Positions 61,560 through 64,000 of a stretch of 64,000 nt of DNA are shown here, in pieces. Each line of letters starts with the position of its first letter. The first letter of the stretch is position 1. The position numbers and the translations under genes were made by a program. The stretch is from Arctopsyche grandis (lineage: Eukaryota > Arthropoda > Insecta > Trichoptera > Hydropsychidae), in contig NC_135362.1 in the NCBI RefSeq assembly GCF_051622035.1, positions 27,277,001 to 27,341,000 of the forward strand. Reading direction: 5' to 3'. The notes beneath the pieces are model-generated. The model searched no databases, was not told the origin of the DNA, and worked only from the letters and a program-made list of their open reading frames with translations.

Positions 61560-62040
61560 AATACATATATCAAGAAGGCCTAACATTTAAACACCAATAC
61601 ACCTTTCTAGCCAATTATAAACATCGAGTAATTTTACAAAGCATCATAGAGAAATTTTTGGATACATTTTGATAAAGTAGACTCGAATTTTGCGAGAAAT
61701 ATGTAGAACAGGGTTGCCAATTTGTTGGAACCGTTTCAATCAAGATCAGATAAATTCGCAAACTGTGATAGAAAACCTGTCATATATTCAAAGTCTGGCC
61801 AGCAGCACAACCAGGGATTGAACCCGTGTCTACACAATTGAAAGCATTGCACGTTAGCCACTGATCTACCGTTACAATGAAAATCAGATAAATTGGCAAA
61901 CTGTGATAGAAAACGTGTCACATATTCGACATCGATGTCACATATTCAAGGTCTGGCCAGCAACACAGCCAGGGATTGAACCCGTGTCTACACAATTGAA
62001 AGCATTACATGCTGACCATTGATCTATGCTGTTGGTTATG
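61560..62040 (-). mobile_element. tRNA-derived SINE with duplicated head and central block
   Basis: Type 1 tail near 61565-61605. The unit containing AGGGATTGAACCCGTGTCTA and the central block occurs twice (about 61735-61875 and 61876-62035), a tandem duplication of roughly 160 bp. Confidence 0.65.
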
Positions 62041-62209
62041 ATTCGATTATCTTCGTGCATAAGTACTAACAATTTTTAAAACAGCAGTACATATAATACA
62101 ATAGAGACATGTATGGACAATCAATACATTTTTGATACACAGCAAATTTGCGAAAAATATGTACAATATGTAGGTAGCATTTATAAGATTTAATTGGTAT
62201 TTTCGAGAG

Positions 62210-62360
62210 ACTGAAGGGAAGAATATAAATTTATTGAAACCGTCACAGTAATTAAGCTAGAAAAATCGGAAAATTCTAACAAGAGACCAGCTCACTTCTC
62301 ACCAGCTGTCTGACTTCAGCTGACTTCTCTACTGGTATGCGATAGTAATAATAATCTACC
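62210..62360 (-). mobile_element. SINE, family D, fragment
   Basis: AAAAATCGGAAAATTCTAAC and AGAGACCAG match the reverse complement of 19640-19740. Confidence 0.45.
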
Positions 62361-62774
62361 AGTGCACTACGCTTTGTATATGTATGTACATTCGTGCTAC
62401 TTTCTCTTTTAAAGCTTTCGACTTTTCAAAACAAAGAAACCTACTTTGGTGATTTGCATATTTGCCTCATTTGCACCTTGCCTATTTTCAATTTCAAGCA
62501 AGTAAAGACTGTCAATTTGCGTCCTCACTCAAAATTATTTATTTCGTCGCTTGAATTCAAAAGCCAAGTGGCTTTTATATAATCGTGTAACGATTTTAAA
62601 GCCGCTTTTACGCTGCAACTGACGAGATGGTCCATTTAGCAGCTCATAAATGGGTCAGTTTGCGACCTAAATACGCCGTAAATTTTCACCAAAACCGCAT
62701 CGCATCACACATCCCGCTGATTTTTTACACGATATATGTATGTATGCGTATGTAAATATTATTATATGTATATA

Positions 62775-63010
62775 TATATTTTATTTTATTTTACACAGAT
62801 ATATACCATCAATTTTTACAAATTGTACATACATAATACAGCAGATTTGTGACAGCAGGTAGGATGATTTTTTTGCCAATTTTAAGGAACCGTTTCAACA
62901 ATGATCAGATAAAAACGGCAAACTCTGATAAGAAACGATCGATTTGGACTCACGTCTGACCGGCAGTATAGGGGGCTCGAACCCAATAATCACTTGATGC
63001 TAAACATACT
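62775..63010 (-). mobile_element. tRNA-derived SINE, family C
   Basis: TGTGACAGCAGGTAGGATGA, central block AAACTCTGATAAGAAACGAT and a head with GGGCTCGAACCC, matching 26760-26960. Confidence 0.6.
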
Positions 63011-63204
63011 CTGTGGTGTGGTGCTGAATTTTGAGGTGCCGGTACGCTCGATTTTGAACTTTTTTTGCATTATGAAAGAAATGCATCTTCGAGCGATGAA
63101 TGTATCCTGCAGTTCATGACACAAAGCCGTTTGTTTGTTTGTCGCAGCCCCCAAGAACTCAACCTATCCTCATGTATCGATAGCACAATTAATCATCCAC
63201 CCTA

Positions 63205-63429
63205 GACAATGGTTTGAGCCGTCATAAGCGAAAAAAAGGTCCAGGGCCCATTTATTTCGTTAATGGGGACCAATATTTAAATGTGCTAAAGACACATATG
63301 GTGCCTCACATAAAGCCTGGTGGTATCCTTGATCCTGACAGCATTTTTATGCATGACAGCGCTCCTTGTCGTCGAGCTTGGGTCAAAAATATTGTAAAAC
63401 TTTTCGAAAAAATTAAAGTTTTATACTAT
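63205..63429 (+). pseudogene. Tc1/mariner-type transposase fragment
   Basis: KGPGPIYFVNGDQYLNVLKT and FMHDSAPCRRAWVK fit the second catalytic block of Tc1/IS630 transposases (D-x-A-P-C-H-R-A), with Arg for the usual His. The frame is cut by the LTR that starts at 63430. Confidence 0.75.
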
Positions 63430-63841
63430 TGTTACGTACGCCGCGGATTAAGCGAATAGAATCCCAGAGACTGTGTGACCGTTCAAGGATTATCTGTTAA
63501 CGGATTAGCTAAGTGCTTGCACTTACTTCCAGGATTATATCTAGACCCTATGTGCATATAGGCTAAACAATGACCGTTATTAATCCTTTCTCAGAATTGA
63601 CATGTACCGTGGTACCGAACGTTGTGGGAAGACATATCCGTACGTGACCATAACAATAGGTAAACAAATTAGACGCCGAAGATGTCCTGAGAGATCTATC
63701 CCTTATAAGGCGATACTTAGGCGATATCATGTCATTCTTGACTGAGCACTGCCAGTGCGTGTATCGCCTTAATCATCAATAAATGCTGTGAAACGACTTT
63801 GGCCTTTTACTTGGATCCTCCACCCACCCCTACGCAACACT
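63430..63841 (+). mobile_element. Solo-LTR-like element
   Basis: Starts TGTTACGTACGCC and ends ACGCAACACT. ACTAT occurs at 63425-63429 and 63842-63846, a possible 5-bp duplication. It holds CTTATAAGG (TATA-like) and AATAAA about 70 bp further on, the order expected of U3-R-U5. Related fragment at 19742-20075. Confidence 0.6.
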
Positions 63842-64000
63842 ACTATTCAATTAACATCGTAGTTTGACAGTTTTTAAAAGTTTCATGGCGATCGCCCGCA
63901 TTCTACATAAAATTTCAGGGGTGGCACCAAAGAAATGTAAAAATAATTTTTAAATAAATGTAAAAATATTTCTCTAGGTGGCGCCGAATACTCAATTGTA

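Noticed and set aside
59740..64000. Search for the N-terminal Lcch3 exons
   Set aside because: I found no frame with the expected extracellular-domain phrases ahead of [12 protein letters not shown] with a phase-0 donor; the exons are presumed outside the window.

Overview
The window is AT-rich nuclear DNA from an insect. I do not assign the order. It carries two split genes, both on the minus strand and both partial, embedded in dense transposable-element debris. I see no bacterial features, rRNA, canonical tRNA gene or CRISPR array.

Region 1 (1-37.4 kb) is an LRP4-type receptor gene. I rebuilt 27 coding exons by matching splice sites and intron phases. Their phases agree from the signal-peptide ATG at 37418 to the last exon seen at 1248, giving 1,978 codons. 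Domain order: signal peptide, a Gly/Pro/Arg-rich stretch of about 185 residues, eight LDL-receptor class A repeats, two EGF modules, four YWTD beta-propellers of five YWTD-type strands each with EGF modules between and after them, one membrane helix, and a short tail with an NPNY motif. The C-terminal end lies beyond the last exon I could find.

Region 2 (37.4-53.0 kb) is intergenic and holds no gene I can support. It contains DNA-transposon MITEs, a Jockey-type LINE relic, a decayed hAT transposase, a PIF/Harbinger element with a transposase remnant, a large palindrome, and long AT-rich stretches.

Region 3 (53.0-59.7 kb, probably on to 64 kb) is the 3' part of a cys-loop chloride-channel gene. 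It matches the GABA-receptor beta-like subunit Lcch3. Seven exons give 406 residues, from the middle of the ligand-binding domain through M4 and the stop codon. Exons for the N-terminus were not found up to 64 kb. LRP4 organises postsynaptic receptors in vertebrates and has synaptic roles in flies, and Lcch3 is a neurotransmitter-gated channel, so the window pairs two genes of neuronal type. Whether they are functionally linked is inference.

The introns and intergenic DNA hold RTE-type LINE 3' ends, tRNA-derived SINEs with a shared central block, piggyBac-like TTAA MITEs, PIF/Harbinger MITEs, head-to-tail Helitron-like elements, a hAT element nested in a Tc1/mariner element, three long hairpin elements, a modular noncoding repeat of about 1.1 kb, and LTR fragments. 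The most interesting signal is in the SINE 3' ends. Three tail types keep a related loop sequence while the stem sequences differ but stay complementary, which suggests a selected RNA hairpin.
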